From Enterobacteriaceae bacterium UBA3516 (GTDB taxonomy: Bacteria; Pseudomonadota; Gammaproteobacteria; Enterobacterales; Enterobacteriaceae), in the NCBI GenBank assembly GCA_002377245.1, contig DFPL01000077.1, forward strand, positions 1 to 16,585: a DNA stretch of 16,585 nt, in the 5' to 3' direction. How positions within the stretch are numbered: position 1 is the stretch's first letter; every line of letters begins with the position of its first letter. The notes beneath the pieces were generated by a model that saw only the letters and a program-made list of their open reading frames with translations, was not told the origin of the DNA and searched no databases. Positions 1 through 7,602 of this stretch are shown one piece after another. The position numbers were made by a program, and so were the translations under genes.

Positions 1-371
1 GCGGTATGGTCTTTCCACAGCACGAACATGGCGTTGGGGTTGTCGGCGAACTCCGGACGCAGGGCCAGCACGCGGCCCTCGGCGTCAATGGGGGCAGGGG
101 TTGAACCGGTGCTGTCAACGCCAATGCCTTTTACATCCTGACGTTGGGTGTCGGTGAGTTGCGCCAGCACGGCTTTGATAGCCGCTTCCATCGACTCAAT
201 GTAGTCACGGGGGTGGTGGCGAAAGCGGTTGTGGGCGGCGTCGCAGTAGCGACCTTCCTGCCAGCGGGGATACCACTCAACGCTGGTGGCGATTTCCTCT
301 CCTGACTCGCAGTCTACGGCCAGTGCACGTACTGAATCGCTACCAAAATCGAGGCCAATTGCAATTGCCAT
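1..371 (-). CDS. araB: Ribulokinase, N-terminal part (cut by window edge)
   Basis: L-ribulokinase phosphorylates L-ribulose to L-ribulose-5-phosphate in the arabinose pathway (cytoplasm, FGGY sugar kinase family). Only the first 123 codons are present; the gene runs off the left edge. Translation from the ATG at 369-371 begins MAIAIGLDFGSDSVRALAVD, essentially the E. coli AraB N-terminus, with the FGGY phosphate-1 motif (GLDFGSDSVRA), and later reads GIGVDSTGSTPAPID and NPNAMFVLWKDHT, all typical of AraB. A GGAG ribosome binding site lies 7 nt upstream of the start (379-382). The gene is divergent from araC across a classic ara control region, so AraC and CRP control with arabinose as inducer is expected. 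araA and araD should follow beyond the edge. Confidence 0.97.
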   Translation of the reverse strand, partial: MAIAIGLDFGSDSVRALAVDCESGEEIATSVEWYPRWQEGRYCDAAHNRFRHHPRDYIESMEAAIKAVLAQLTDTQRQDVKGIGVDSTGSTPAPIDAEGRVLALRPEFADNPNAMFVLWKDHT

Positions 372-404
372 CGTGTTGCTCCATGAAGAATTACCTTATG
401 GAGA

Positions 405-434
405 AACATAGTGATCGGCTGAAAAAAGCGTCAG
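405..434 (-). promoter_or_regulatory. araBAD promoter (-35/-10)
   Basis: Read on the minus strand, the -35 is CTGACG (429-434), the same hexamer as in E. coli, and the -10 is TATGTT (405-410) with an 18-bp spacer; CTATGT with 17 bp is an alternative. The -35 overlaps the promoter-side araI2 half-site by 4 bp, the arrangement by which AraC contacts RNA polymerase in E. coli. The start site is not determined here. Confidence 0.75.
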
Positions 435-468
435 GCTGTATTCGCTAATCTTATGGACTAAAATGCTA
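431..468 (-). promoter_or_regulatory. AraC activator half-sites araI1 and araI2
   Basis: On the minus strand, araI1 is TAGCATTTTAGTCCATA (452-468) and araI2 is TAGCGAATACAGCCTGA (431-447), separated by 4 bp. Both are direct-repeat 17-bp sites that line up with E. coli araI1 and araI2 in sequence, spacing and position. With arabinose, the AraC dimer should occupy both and activate araBAD. Confidence 0.88.
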
Positions 469-478
469 TGTAAGTGCA

Positions 479-500
479 AAGTGTGACGCCGTGCAAAAAT
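479..500 (-). promoter_or_regulatory. CRP-cAMP binding site of the ara control region
   Basis: The minus-strand sequence TTTGCACGGCGTCACACTTT matches the E. coli ara CRP site at nearly every base. It sits just upstream of araI1, between the araBAD and araC promoters, and should give catabolite control of both. Confidence 0.8.
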
Positions 501-501
501 T

Positions 502-537
502 CGATGTGGACATTACTGCCGCCTTTATAGACACTTT
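502..537. promoter_or_regulatory. araO1 operator region (araC autoregulation)
   Basis: The minus-strand segments AAAGTGTCTATAA and AATGTCCACATCGA align with the E. coli araO1 region (AAAGTGTCTATAATCACGG and AAAAGTCCACATTGA). AraC bound here represses its own promoter. The exact edges of the two half-sites are inferred from this alignment from memory. Confidence 0.55.
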
Positions 538-661
538 GGTTGGCCCATTCCATGCGAATAACATGCGCTAAACTGGCATAACTGCTTTTATCTGGCGGGG
601 TTAAAAGTGACGATGAATTCCTTGTGCCCGGTCAAAATGCGTGGGGAATGAAGCGCGTATC

Positions 662-680
662 AATATGGACAATTGGTTTC
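662..680 (+). promoter_or_regulatory. araO2 distal operator in the araC leader
   Basis: AATATGGACAATTGGTTTC is the same sequence as E. coli araO2 as I recall it. It lies 28 bp before the araC start codon. Its centre is about 211 bp from the centre of araI1, matching the E. coli spacing of about 210 bp (an integral number of helical turns), so the AraC repression loop should form here. Confidence 0.88.
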
Positions 681-707
681 CTGACCGATAACCGGAGTAT
701 TGCGTTT

Positions 708-1553
708 ATGGCTGAATCTCAAAACGATCCACTGCTGCCTGGCTACTCATTTAACGCCCATCTGGTGGCGGGATTAACCCCCATTGAGTCGGAAGGTTAC
801 CTCGATTTTTTTATCGATCGCCCGCTGGGCATGAAGGGCTACATTCTGAACTTTACTATCCGCGGTGAAGGGGTCATTGATAATCACGGCAAGCAGTACG
901 TCTGCCGCCCGGGCGATATGCTGCTCTTTCCACCCGGTGAAGTTCACCACTATGGTCGCCACCCCGATGCCAGCGAATGGTATCACCAGTGGGTCTATTT
1001 CCGCCCCCGCGCCTACTGGCATGAATGGCTAAGCTGGCCGACTATCTTCGCGCAAACCGGATTCTACCGCCCGGATGAACAACATCTGGCCCAGTTTAGC
1101 GAGCTGTTCGGGCAGATTATCGACGCCGGGCAGAGCGCGGGGCGCTACGCGGAACTGCTGGCTATTAATCTGCTGGAGCAACTACTGCTGCGGCGTATGG
1201 ATGCCATTAACGAATCCCTGCACCCGCCGCTGGATAACCGCGTGCGCGATGCCTGTCAGTACATCAGCGACCACCTGGCCGATAACCATTTTGATATTGC
1301 AGGTGTCGCACAGCATGTCTGTCTTTCGCCCTCGCGCTTATCGCATCTGTTCCGCCAGCAATTGGGCGTTAGCGTGCTGAGCTGGCGTGAAGATCAGCGC
1401 ATCAGCCAGGCGAAATTACTGCTCAGTACGACGCGCATGCCCATTGCCAGCGTCGGGCGCAACGTGGGGTTTGAGGACCAGCTCTATTTCTCGCGGGTGT
1501 TTAAAAAATGCACGGGGGCCAGCCCCAGTGAATTTCGTGCAGGATGTGAATAA
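708..1553 (+). CDS. araC: Arabinose operon regulator AraC
   Basis: Dual activator/repressor of araBAD and other arabinose genes; binds L-arabinose and switches from the O2-I1 DNA loop to I1-I2 occupancy. The protein is 281 aa starting MAESQNDPLLPGYSFNAHLV. The N-terminal arm is followed by the cupin sugar-binding domain (about 20-165), including R38, Y82, H93 and W95 at the positions known to line the arabinose pocket in E. coli. A linker and two helix-turn-helix motifs of the AraC/XylS domain follow (about 175-281; VAQHVCLSPSRLSHLFRQQLG and the signature GFEDQLYFSRVFKKCTGASPSEFR). It stops after GCE, 11 residues earlier than E. coli AraC. The ATG at 708 was chosen over in-frame ATG 624 because homology begins there, GGAG lies at 694-697, and araO2 lies inside the longer version. 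Confidence 0.96.
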   Translation: MAESQNDPLLPGYSFNAHLVAGLTPIESEGYLDFFIDRPLGMKGYILNFTIRGEGVIDNHGKQYVCRPGDMLLFPPGEVHHYGRHPDASEWYHQWVYFRPRAYWHEWLSWPTIFAQTGFYRPDEQHLAQFSELFGQIIDAGQSAGRYAELLAINLLEQLLLRRMDAINESLHPPLDNRVRDACQYISDHLADNHFDIAGVAQHVCLSPSRLSHLFRQQLGVSVLSWREDQRISQAKLLLSTTRMPIASVGRNVGFEDQLYFSRVFKKCTGASPSEFRAGCE

Positions 1554-1680
1554 ACGGTAAAGAAGCGCAATGAATTGCGCGGGTGAATAACACACTCGCT
1601 AAACTATTCGGATAATGGAAGATTGACCCTTATGGTTCGGCTCTGGACAATCCCGGCGTCGTTACTCAACCGGATAGACT

Positions 1681-2445
1681 ATGCAAGCATTGCTGGAACA
1701 CTTTATTACGCAGTCAGCCACCTATTCGCTGATTGCGATTGCGCTGGTCGCTTTTCTCGAATCGCTGGCGCTGGTGGGGCTGATCCTTCCCGGCACGGTG
1801 ATGATGGCTGCACTGGGCGCGTTGATTGGCAGCGGCGAAGTGAATTTCTGGCACGCCTGGCTGGCGGGTATCGTCGGGTGTTTGCTGGGCGATTGGATCT
1901 CTTTCTGGCTCGGCTGGCGTTTCAAGCGGCCGCTGCACCGTCTCTCTTTTCTCCAGAAAAACAAAGCATTGCTGGATAAAACGGAACATGCGTTACACCA
2001 GCACAGCATGTTTACCATTCTGATTGGGCGCTTCGTTGGCCCAACCCGCCCGCTGATCCCGATGGTCGCCGGTATGCTTGACCTGCCGGTCTCCAAATTC
2101 GTGGTGCCCAATATCATCGGTTGTCTGCTCTGGCCGCCGTTTTACTTCCTGCCGGGGATTCTGGCGGGCGCAGCCATTGATATTCCGGCGGGAGAACAAA
2201 GCGGCGGTTTTAAATGGCTGCTGGTGCTGGCGGCGGTTCTGGTCTGGCTGGCGGGCTGGATGTGCTGGCGACTGTGGCGTAGCCAAAAAAGTGGCCGGGA
2301 TAAGCTCTCTGCTTATCTGCCCCGCCAGCGCTTATTCTGGCTCACACCTCTGCTGCTTTGTGCTGCGGCCATTGCGGTTACCCTGCTGGTGCGCCACCCG
2401 CTGATGCCGGTTTATGCTGAAATTCTGGGAAAAGTGGTTACCTGA
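1681..2445 (+). CDS. yabI: DedA-family inner membrane protein YabI
   Basis: 254-aa multi-spanning inner membrane protein, same length as E. coli YabI and close to it throughout. DedA/VTT-domain proteins are linked to membrane homeostasis and lipid-carrier or phospholipid translocation; the exact substrate of YabI is not established. Visible family features are the re-entrant region with E27 and LILPGTV (34-40), the GDW at 70-72, and the RFVGPTRP motif (117-124) with arginines at 117 and 123. Several hydrophobic segments follow, with the last at about 220-238. It lies 127 bp after araC on the same strand; a weak -10-like GATAAT is at 1611-1616. No strong ribosome binding site is visible before the ATG. 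Its stop lies inside the thiQ coding end (8-bp convergent overlap), as in the E. coli gene order. Confidence 0.93.
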   Translation: MQALLEHFITQSATYSLIAIALVAFLESLALVGLILPGTVMMAALGALIGSGEVNFWHAWLAGIVGCLLGDWISFWLGWRFKRPLHRLSFLQKNKALLDKTEHALHQHSMFTILIGRFVGPTRPLIPMVAGMLDLPVSKFVVPNIIGCLLWPPFYFLPGILAGAAIDIPAGEQSGGFKWLLVLAAVLVWLAGWMCWRLWRSQKSGRDKLSAYLPRQRLFWLTPLLLCAAAIAVTLLVRHPLMPVYAEILGKVVT

Positions 2446-3133
2446 TCCCCAGCAGGGCCGAAACAGGCGCATTACCGCTCAGTAACGCGTCGGTATCTCC
2501 ATCCCAGGCGATGCGTCCATCCGCCACGACTATCGATCTTGAGGCGATTCTGGCGGCATCCTCGACGCTATGCGACACCATCAGCAGCGTGAGCTGCTGG
2601 CGGCGGCACACCTCTTCAACCAGAGTGAGCATCTCCTGGCGTAGCGCCGGGTCGAGAGCGGAAAAAGGCTCATCGAGCAGCAACACGGGCTGTTCACGTA
2701 CCAGGCAACGGGCGAGCGCGACACGCTGGCGTTGACCGCCCGAAAGCTCGCCGGGCAGCCGGTTTAACAGCGTCTCCAGCCCCATGGTGGTGGCGATGGT
2801 CTCAAGCTTGCTGACCTGTGCGCCGGAGAGCTTCAGGCCAGGATTCAACCCCAGACCGATATTCTGCCGTACCGTCAGATGAGTAAAAAGATTGTTTTCC
2901 TGAAACAGCATCGACACCGGTCGCCTGGCGGGCGGAGTGTGGGTGTGCTCGCTATTCTCAATCATGATGATGCCGCTCGCCGGGGTTAAAAACCCCGCCA
3001 CCAGGCTTAGCAGGGTGCTTTTCCCCGCCCCGCTTGGGCCGAGCACGGCGACCCGTTCACCCTGTTTAACCGACAGAGAAAAACGCATAGGGAGATGCTG
3101 ATACAGCCAGGTTACATCAATCAGTCTTAGCAT
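2438..3133 (-). CDS. thiQ: Thiamine ABC importer, ATP-binding subunit ThiQ
   Basis: ATPase of the ThiBPQ importer for thiamine and thiamine pyrophosphate, on the cytoplasmic face of the inner membrane. The protein is 231 aa, against 232 in E. coli as I recall. ABC motifs are complete: Walker A GPSGAGKST (32-40), Q-loop Q78, signature LSGGQ (130-134), Walker B VLLLDEP (150-156) with E155, and the switch histidine H188. Last gene of the operon: its start overlaps the end of thiP by 17 bp, consistent with translational coupling, and no clear independent ribosome binding site is visible. Its stop codon lies within the 3' end of convergent yabI. Confidence 0.96.
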   Translation of the reverse strand: MLRLIDVTWLYQHLPMRFSLSVKQGERVAVLGPSGAGKSTLLSLVAGFLTPASGIIMIENSEHTHTPPARRPVSMLFQENNLFTHLTVRQNIGLGLNPGLKLSGAQVSKLETIATTMGLETLLNRLPGELSGGQRQRVALARCLVREQPVLLLDEPFSALDPALRQEMLTLVEEVCRRQQLTLLMVSHSVEDAARIASRSIVVADGRIAWDGDTDALLSGNAPVSALLGIR

Positions 3134-4727
3134 GGCGGCCCGGAAGTTTTTCGATAAGTGTGAACAGTAAGAAGCACAGCACTAACAGAATGAGCGCCGT
3201 CACTGCCCCGTCCTGGGTGCGATATGAGCCTATCTGTTGATAAAGATAGAAGGGCAGCGTGCGAAAGTCGTCATTGCCAAAGAGCGCAACCACGCCAAAA
3301 TCGCCAATCGACAGCACGCAGGCAAACGCCATCGCCTGCGCCAGCGGAACCCTTAGCGCCCGCAGTTCCACAATGCGCAAACGGCGAAAGCCCGTCATCC
3401 CCAGCGACTGGCACAACAGACCGTAGCGTGCGGTGACGTCGCGCATCGGGTTTTCCAGTACTTTCAGGGCATAGGGAATCGCCATTAGCGCATTGGTAAA
3501 AATCACAATGCCGTCTGCCGACGTTGGCAACCCGATACTGTCGTTGAGCAGCAGGAAGAAGCCGGTCGCCAGCACAATACCGGGCATCGCCAGGATTAAC
3601 ATCCCGCTCATCTCCAGGGCCTGGCCCGCAAGCGTATGCTGACGGGCGCGCAGTTCACGGCTGCTCCAGAGCAACATCATGGTGAAAATAACGCAGAGTA
3701 GCCCGGCGCAGAGAGCAATGCGTACCGACGTCCAGATAGCCTGCCAGAGTACCGGTTGAGAGAGCATATTCAGCAGGCTGAGATTGAGTCCATCAATCAT
3801 TACCGCCAGCAGCGGGGGCAAAAGCAACACCAGCGCCAGCGCAATCAAGGTGTAGTCGCAAAGACGACTAAAGAGTCTGTCCTGCGGATCGCGCCAGCCG
3901 TGAATCTGATGACTCCCGACGGCAAAAGCTTTGCTGAGACGCTGACTGAGCAGCACCAGTCCCAGGCAACAGACCATCTGAATTAACGCCAGCAATGCCG
4001 CGCGGCCGGGGTCGAAGTCATAACTGAGCGCCTGATAAATGGCCAGTTCAATGGTGGTCGCTTGCGGCCCACCGCCCAGCGACAGCACGGTGGCAAAGCT
4101 TGCAAAGCAGAGCATAAAAATCAGTGCGGCAACCGGAGGGATCTGCCGACGCAGCCACGGCCACTCAACATAGCGGAAGAACGACCAACCACGCATACCC
4201 AACTGGGCCGCAATCTGCCGTTGTTCACCAGGGATCTGCTCCAGCGTTTGTAAGAGTAAACGTGAGGCCATTGGCAGGTTAAAAAAGACGTGTGCCAGCA
4301 AAATGCCCTGTAGCCCGTAAGGCGAAAAGGACCACTTAAACCCCATTGCCGTGAAAACAGAGGCCAGCCAGCCACGATGACCGTAGACGCTGAGAATACC
4401 AAATACCCCCACCAGCACTGGCAGGATTAACGTCATGGCGCACAAGCGGAGCAGGGCGAGTCGTCCGGGGAACCGACGTCGGTAAAAAGCGCGCGCAAGG
4501 AAAATGGCGGGCACCACCGAGAACAGAGCCGAAAGAAACGCCTGCCAGAAGGAGAAACGCACCACATGCCACAGGTAACTGTCGTGCAAGACCTCCGCCA
4601 GCTCCGTCGTGGGTGCGTGTGCCCACAGGGCCAGAAACGCGGCTAATGCTACCGCTACCATCAGGGTAGCGGCGGTCAGGCCGGGGGCAAGCCAGCCGGC
4701 AATCAGCGGCTGACGGCGCGTTGCCAT
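3117..4727 (-). CDS. thiP: Thiamine ABC importer, permease ThiP
   Basis: Membrane subunit of the thiamine/TPP importer. At 536 aa it matches E. coli ThiP in length. It is a fused permease with two BPD_transp_1 halves, each with several hydrophobic helices. Two EAA-type loops for ThiQ contact are visible, one around 162-195 (LEQIPGEQRQIAAQLGMRG) and one around 433-467 (LLCQSLGMTGFRRLRIVELR). The start ATG at 4725-4727 lies inside the 3' end of thiB (25-bp overlap), so translation is probably coupled to thiB. The N-terminus MATRRQPLIAGWL matches E. coli. Expression should follow the TPP riboswitch upstream of thiB. Confidence 0.96.
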   Translation of the reverse strand: MATRRQPLIAGWLAPGLTAATLMVAVALAAFLALWAHAPTTELAEVLHDSYLWHVVRFSFWQAFLSALFSVVPAIFLARAFYRRRFPGRLALLRLCAMTLILPVLVGVFGILSVYGHRGWLASVFTAMGFKWSFSPYGLQGILLAHVFFNLPMASRLLLQTLEQIPGEQRQIAAQLGMRGWSFFRYVEWPWLRRQIPPVAALIFMLCFASFATVLSLGGGPQATTIELAIYQALSYDFDPGRAALLALIQMVCCLGLVLLSQRLSKAFAVGSHQIHGWRDPQDRLFSRLCDYTLIALALVLLLPPLLAVMIDGLNLSLLNMLSQPVLWQAIWTSVRIALCAGLLCVIFTMMLLWSSRELRARQHTLAGQALEMSGMLILAMPGIVLATGFFLLLNDSIGLPTSADGIVIFTNALMAIPYALKVLENPMRDVTARYGLLCQSLGMTGFRRLRIVELRALRVPLAQAMAFACVLSIGDFGVVALFGNDDFRTLPFYLYQQIGSYRTQDGAVTALILLVLCFLLFTLIEKLPGRHAKTD

Positions 4728-5686
4728 GCACTGATCCAGTCGGCGCGCTGGGAGGCGACCTCTTGTGGCGTATATTGCAGAGAGGTTTGCGGTTTCACCA
4801 GCGTATCAAAGCCTACTGGCAGCGACACGTGGGTTACCGGGTACATCCAGTTGCCCGTTGGGATAGCATTCTGGAACGCCGGGGAGACCATAAATTTCAG
4901 GAACTTCTCTGCCAGTTCCGGCTGTTTACTGGCCGCAGTGCGCGCCGCCACTTCAACCTGCAGGTAGTGGCCTTCGCTAAAGTTTGCGGCGGCGTACTGC
5001 TCTTTTTTCTCTTCAATGATGTGGTAGGCAGGAGAGGTGGTGTAGCTCAGAACCAGATCGCCTTCCCCTTTCAGGAACAGACCGTAGGCTTCGCTCCAGC
5101 CTTTGGTGACGGTCACGGTTTTTGTTGCCAGCTGCTTCCAGGCCTCCGGGGTCTTGTCGCCATATACTTTCTGCATCCACAGCAACAGGCCCAGGCCCGG
5201 CGTACTGGTTCGTGGATCTTCATAAATCACACGCCATTTTTGTGGGCTTTCAACCAGCTCTTTCAGGCTTTTCGGTGGGTTTTGCAGTTTGGTTTTATCG
5301 TAGACGAAGGCAAACCAGCCGTAATCGAAGGGAACAAAGGTGTCATTGTTCCAGCCGCCCGGTACGTTAACCGCATCAGTGGCGACGCCGCTTTTCGCAA
5401 ACAGATGGGTCTGTGAGGCCGCCTCAATCAGGTTGTTATCCAGCCCCAGCACCACATCCGCTTTGCTGTTTTTGCCTTCCATGCGCAGACGGTTAAGCAG
5501 TGAGACGCCATCTTCCAACGCCACCAGTTTCAGCTCGCAGTTGCAGTCCGCTTCGAAGGCTTTTTTAACTACCGGGCCAGGGCCCCAGTCAGCGGCAAAA
5601 GAGTCGTAGGTGTAAACGGTGAGCGTCGGTTTAGCAAAAACAGGAGCAGCAACCAACAGCATGACGGGCAGAACTTTTTTAAGCAC
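4703..5686 (-). CDS. thiB: Thiamine-binding periplasmic protein ThiB (GTG start)
   Basis: Periplasmic substrate-binding protein that hands thiamine, its phosphate and TPP to ThiPQ; also called TbpA. I place the start at the GTG at 5684-5686, giving 327 aa, the E. coli length as I recall it, with N-terminus (M)LKKVLPVMLLVAAPVFA as signal peptide and likely cleavage after A18. A GAGG ribosome binding site (5693-5696) lies 6 nt upstream. A longer reading with ATG at 5735-5737 would add 17 unrelated residues and begin inside the riboswitch P1 strand, so it is rejected. The mature part (LTVYTYDSFAADWGPGPVVKKAFE, NNDTFVPFDYGWFAFVYD, SYTTSPAYHI) is that of the ThiB solute-binding family. First gene of thiBPQ. 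Confidence 0.95.
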   Translation of the reverse strand: MLKKVLPVMLLVAAPVFAKPTLTVYTYDSFAADWGPGPVVKKAFEADCNCELKLVALEDGVSLLNRLRMEGKNSKADVVLGLDNNLIEAASQTHLFAKSGVATDAVNVPGGWNNDTFVPFDYGWFAFVYDKTKLQNPPKSLKELVESPQKWRVIYEDPRTSTPGLGLLLWMQKVYGDKTPEAWKQLATKTVTVTKGWSEAYGLFLKGEGDLVLSYTTSPAYHIIEEKKEQYAAANFSEGHYLQVEVAARTAASKQPELAEKFLKFMVSPAFQNAIPTGNWMYPVTHVSLPVGFDTLVKPQTSLQYTPQEVASQRADWISAWQRAVSR

Positions 5687-5732
5687 TTTGCACCTCAAAA
5701 AATGTAGGTGGCAAAGGATTTTGAGCGAGAGC

Positions 5733-5817
5733 CTCAAATCCCTTCGCCGGCGTTATCCGGATCAGGTTCGACGGGTATTTTCTCAGCACACGCATGACGC
5801 GCAGCACCCCGTTGAGC
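5733..5817 (-). promoter_or_regulatory. TPP riboswitch (THI element) of thiBPQ
   Basis: Read on the minus strand, the THI-box blocks appear in order: GGGGTGC (5804-5810), CTGAGA (5781-5786), ACCCGTCGAACCTGATCCGG with the CCTGATCCGGATAA core (5753-5766), GCCGGCGAAGGGA ending at 5739. P1 is closed by CTCAA (5812-5816) with TTGAG (5733-5737). The element lies between a candidate promoter and thiB, ending 46 nt before its GTG. TPP binding should lower thiBPQ expression. No U-tract follows the downstream hairpin, so control of translation initiation is more likely than termination; see the finding on the switch segments. Confidence 0.95.
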
Positions 5818-5825
5818 ACCGCAAC

Positions 5826-5854
5826 AGTGTAATGATTTTGTCAGTTTTCGGAAA
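5826..5854 (-). promoter_or_regulatory. Candidate thiBPQ promoter
   Basis: On the minus strand, -35-like TTTCCG (5849-5854) and -10 TACACT (5826-5831) are separated by 17 bp, placing the start just before the riboswitch. It lies immediately after the sgrR stop (5858-5860). No terminator is visible between sgrR and this promoter, so read-through from sgrR into thiB is possible. Confidence 0.5.
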
Positions 5855-5857
5855 GCG

Positions 5858-7513
5858 TTATGGATCCGGCGGGGCAAACCATGCGGATTTAAAGTCAAAC
5901 CAGCCGAGCGTATTCATCCGCAGCCCGCGCATGCTTCGCTGGCCCTGAATCATCAGCCAGTGATGGATCAACGGCACCATGGCTTTACTTTCCAGCAACT
6001 GCTGGCACCAGACGGCAAGATTCATCTCTCCTGCGCGCCATTTTTCGGCATCGCCCTGCCAGTCCAGCGGCACGCAGTGCTGGATGAGCGGCACTTCGTA
6101 GAGGTGGGTAAAAAGAGAAAAGTCGAGCGGCAGCGTAAAGTTGGCGCTGTTGAGCCAGATATCGCTGACGATCTCCCCCGCATGCCACTCGGCATAGTCC
6201 ACCTCCTGAATATCGAGGTGCACCCCCTGGCTGGCAAGCAGGGCACTCATGGTGTTAGCAATGGCTTTATGTTCATTATGATCGCGATAGAAGGTGAGCG
6301 TCAGTGACTCCAGCCCGGCAGGTTTTTCGCCGCTGCCGGGGCGGGCATGATGCCAGCGAGGCAAAAGCCCGTAAGCCGGGAACCAGTAGCGCTGATAATG
6401 CTCTTCCGCGTGGTAGAGCAGATTGGAGGGGGACAGGATCTGGCTTACCCAGTCGCGCACCGCCTGGTTTGCGCCACGATGGGAACGGGCATCGAAGAGC
6501 AAATAGTAACACCCCTCCTCAAGTCGGCTTTCGATGGCTTTTTCGCTATCGGTAGGGCCATCTATTGTCAGGCCGCCGTTGGGTTCGTCGCCAATTTCCG
6601 GCAGCACCCAAACGTTGACCTCATCTATCAGGGCGCGAAAGCCAAAGTAGTCATCAAAGGCGTGAATTTTAAGTTGGTTGGTGTTATTGCGCGTGACGGC
6701 ATAGGGGCCGGTTCCCACCGGGTGACTTGAAAAGTTGGCCATGGTGCTCCACTCCTGCGGCAGGATCATCGCCGGGATATGCCCGACCAGCCACGGCAGC
6801 CATTGATCCGGCTGGCTCAGATGAATATCCAGCGTCCAGGGCGTAGGGGAGACGATGTCGGTAATGTGTGAATAGAGCGGCAAGGTACTGACGCGCTGAA
6901 GTGAAGCGATCACATCGCTCATTTCCAGCTCACGGCCATGGTGAAAATGAATGCCAGGACGCAAATAAAATCGCCAGTGCAAAGGGGTAATTTCTTTCCA
7001 GTGGTGAGCAATATCGGCTTCCAGTTCCCCATTTGCCTCATTTATGCGCGTCAGGGCATTGAAGATTTGCCGAGCCATATGGGTCTCGGAGCGGCGCAGC
7101 GCGGTGCCGGGCAGCAGGTTACGCAGCGGGCGGTAGTAGAGGACGCGCAGAATATGCCGCCCCTGGCGGAAGCTGCGGCCCAGATGCGACACCAGCATCT
7201 GCCGCACCGCGCTTTTGTCGCCCACCAGTTGCACCAGTTGATCGATGCGATCCTGTTCCAGTAAGTCCTCGGCGCGCTGCTGCTGCAAAGCCAGGCCAGT
7301 GTAGAGGAAAGTGAGGCGCGAGCGCTTGCCACGCCCGGCTTCCGCGTCCCAGGTCAGCCAGCCTCGTGCCTGCATGGTGTTGAGCAGGGTGCGCATATGG
7401 CGACGTGAACAGCTCAACAACTCCGCCAGCTCATTGAGGGTGGTCTCTTGCGACTTCCCGTCACAGCATTGCCACAGGCGGATGAACTGTTGTTGCAGGC
7501 GACCAGAAGACAT
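5858..7513 (-). CDS. sgrR: Sugar-phosphate stress regulator SgrR
   Basis: Transcription activator of the small RNA gene sgrS under glucose-phosphate stress. At 551 aa it equals E. coli SgrR in length and follows it along the whole protein. An N-terminal winged-helix DNA-binding domain (about 1-110; TTLNELAELLSCSRRHMRTLLNTMQARGWL) is joined to a large solute-binding-protein-like domain (SBP_bac_5 type, about 160-550; HWRFYLRPGIHFHHGRELEMSDV, SHPVGTGPYAV), thought to sense a small metabolite. It has no signal peptide, so it is cytoplasmic. Start ATG at 7511-7513 has AGGAG 10 nt upstream. It is divergent from sgrS with a 67-bp gap, in which SgrR should bind to activate sgrS and repress itself. 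Confidence 0.96.
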   Translation of the reverse strand: MSSGRLQQQFIRLWQCCDGKSQETTLNELAELLSCSRRHMRTLLNTMQARGWLTWDAEAGRGKRSRLTFLYTGLALQQQRAEDLLEQDRIDQLVQLVGDKSAVRQMLVSHLGRSFRQGRHILRVLYYRPLRNLLPGTALRRSETHMARQIFNALTRINEANGELEADIAHHWKEITPLHWRFYLRPGIHFHHGRELEMSDVIASLQRVSTLPLYSHITDIVSPTPWTLDIHLSQPDQWLPWLVGHIPAMILPQEWSTMANFSSHPVGTGPYAVTRNNTNQLKIHAFDDYFGFRALIDEVNVWVLPEIGDEPNGGLTIDGPTDSEKAIESRLEEGCYYLLFDARSHRGANQAVRDWVSQILSPSNLLYHAEEHYQRYWFPAYGLLPRWHHARPGSGEKPAGLESLTLTFYRDHNEHKAIANTMSALLASQGVHLDIQEVDYAEWHAGEIVSDIWLNSANFTLPLDFSLFTHLYEVPLIQHCVPLDWQGDAEKWRAGEMNLAVWCQQLLESKAMVPLIHHWLMIQGQRSMRGLRMNTLGWFDFKSAWFAPPDP

Positions 7514-7544
7514 AAAAGGGGAACTCCTGAGAAAAAGTCAGCAA

Positions 7545-7573
7545 TTTATTAATCCCTATATTAAGCCAATAAT
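7545..7573 (+). promoter_or_regulatory. Candidate sgrS promoter
   Basis: An AATAAT -10-like hexamer (7568-7573) ends 7 bp before the inferred SgrS 5' end at 7581. The -35 region around 7545-7550 (TTTATT) is poor, as expected for an activator-dependent promoter. The SgrR operator should lie in the 7514-7560 stretch; I cannot define it further. Confidence 0.45.
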
Positions 7574-7602
7574 TCTCTTCGATGAAAGCGAGGAGGGTGA
7601 GT

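Noticed and set aside
624..707. N-terminal extension of araC from ATG 624
   Set aside because: The 28 extra residues cover araO2, are not in known AraC, and ATG 708 has its own GGAG and begins at homology.
1565..1580. GCGCAAT-GA-ATTGCGC inverted repeat after araC
   Set aside because: As RNA only about 6 bp with a 4-nt loop and no T-run follows; too weak to call an araC terminator.
4721..5416. 231-aa open frame on the plus strand antisense to thiB
   Set aside because: Opposite a conserved ThiB; no domain features.
5687..5737. Upstream ATG start for thiB
   Set aside because: Would put 17 charged/cysteine-containing residues before the signal peptide and start inside the riboswitch; GTG 5684-5686 has a good ribosome binding site and matches E. 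coli length.
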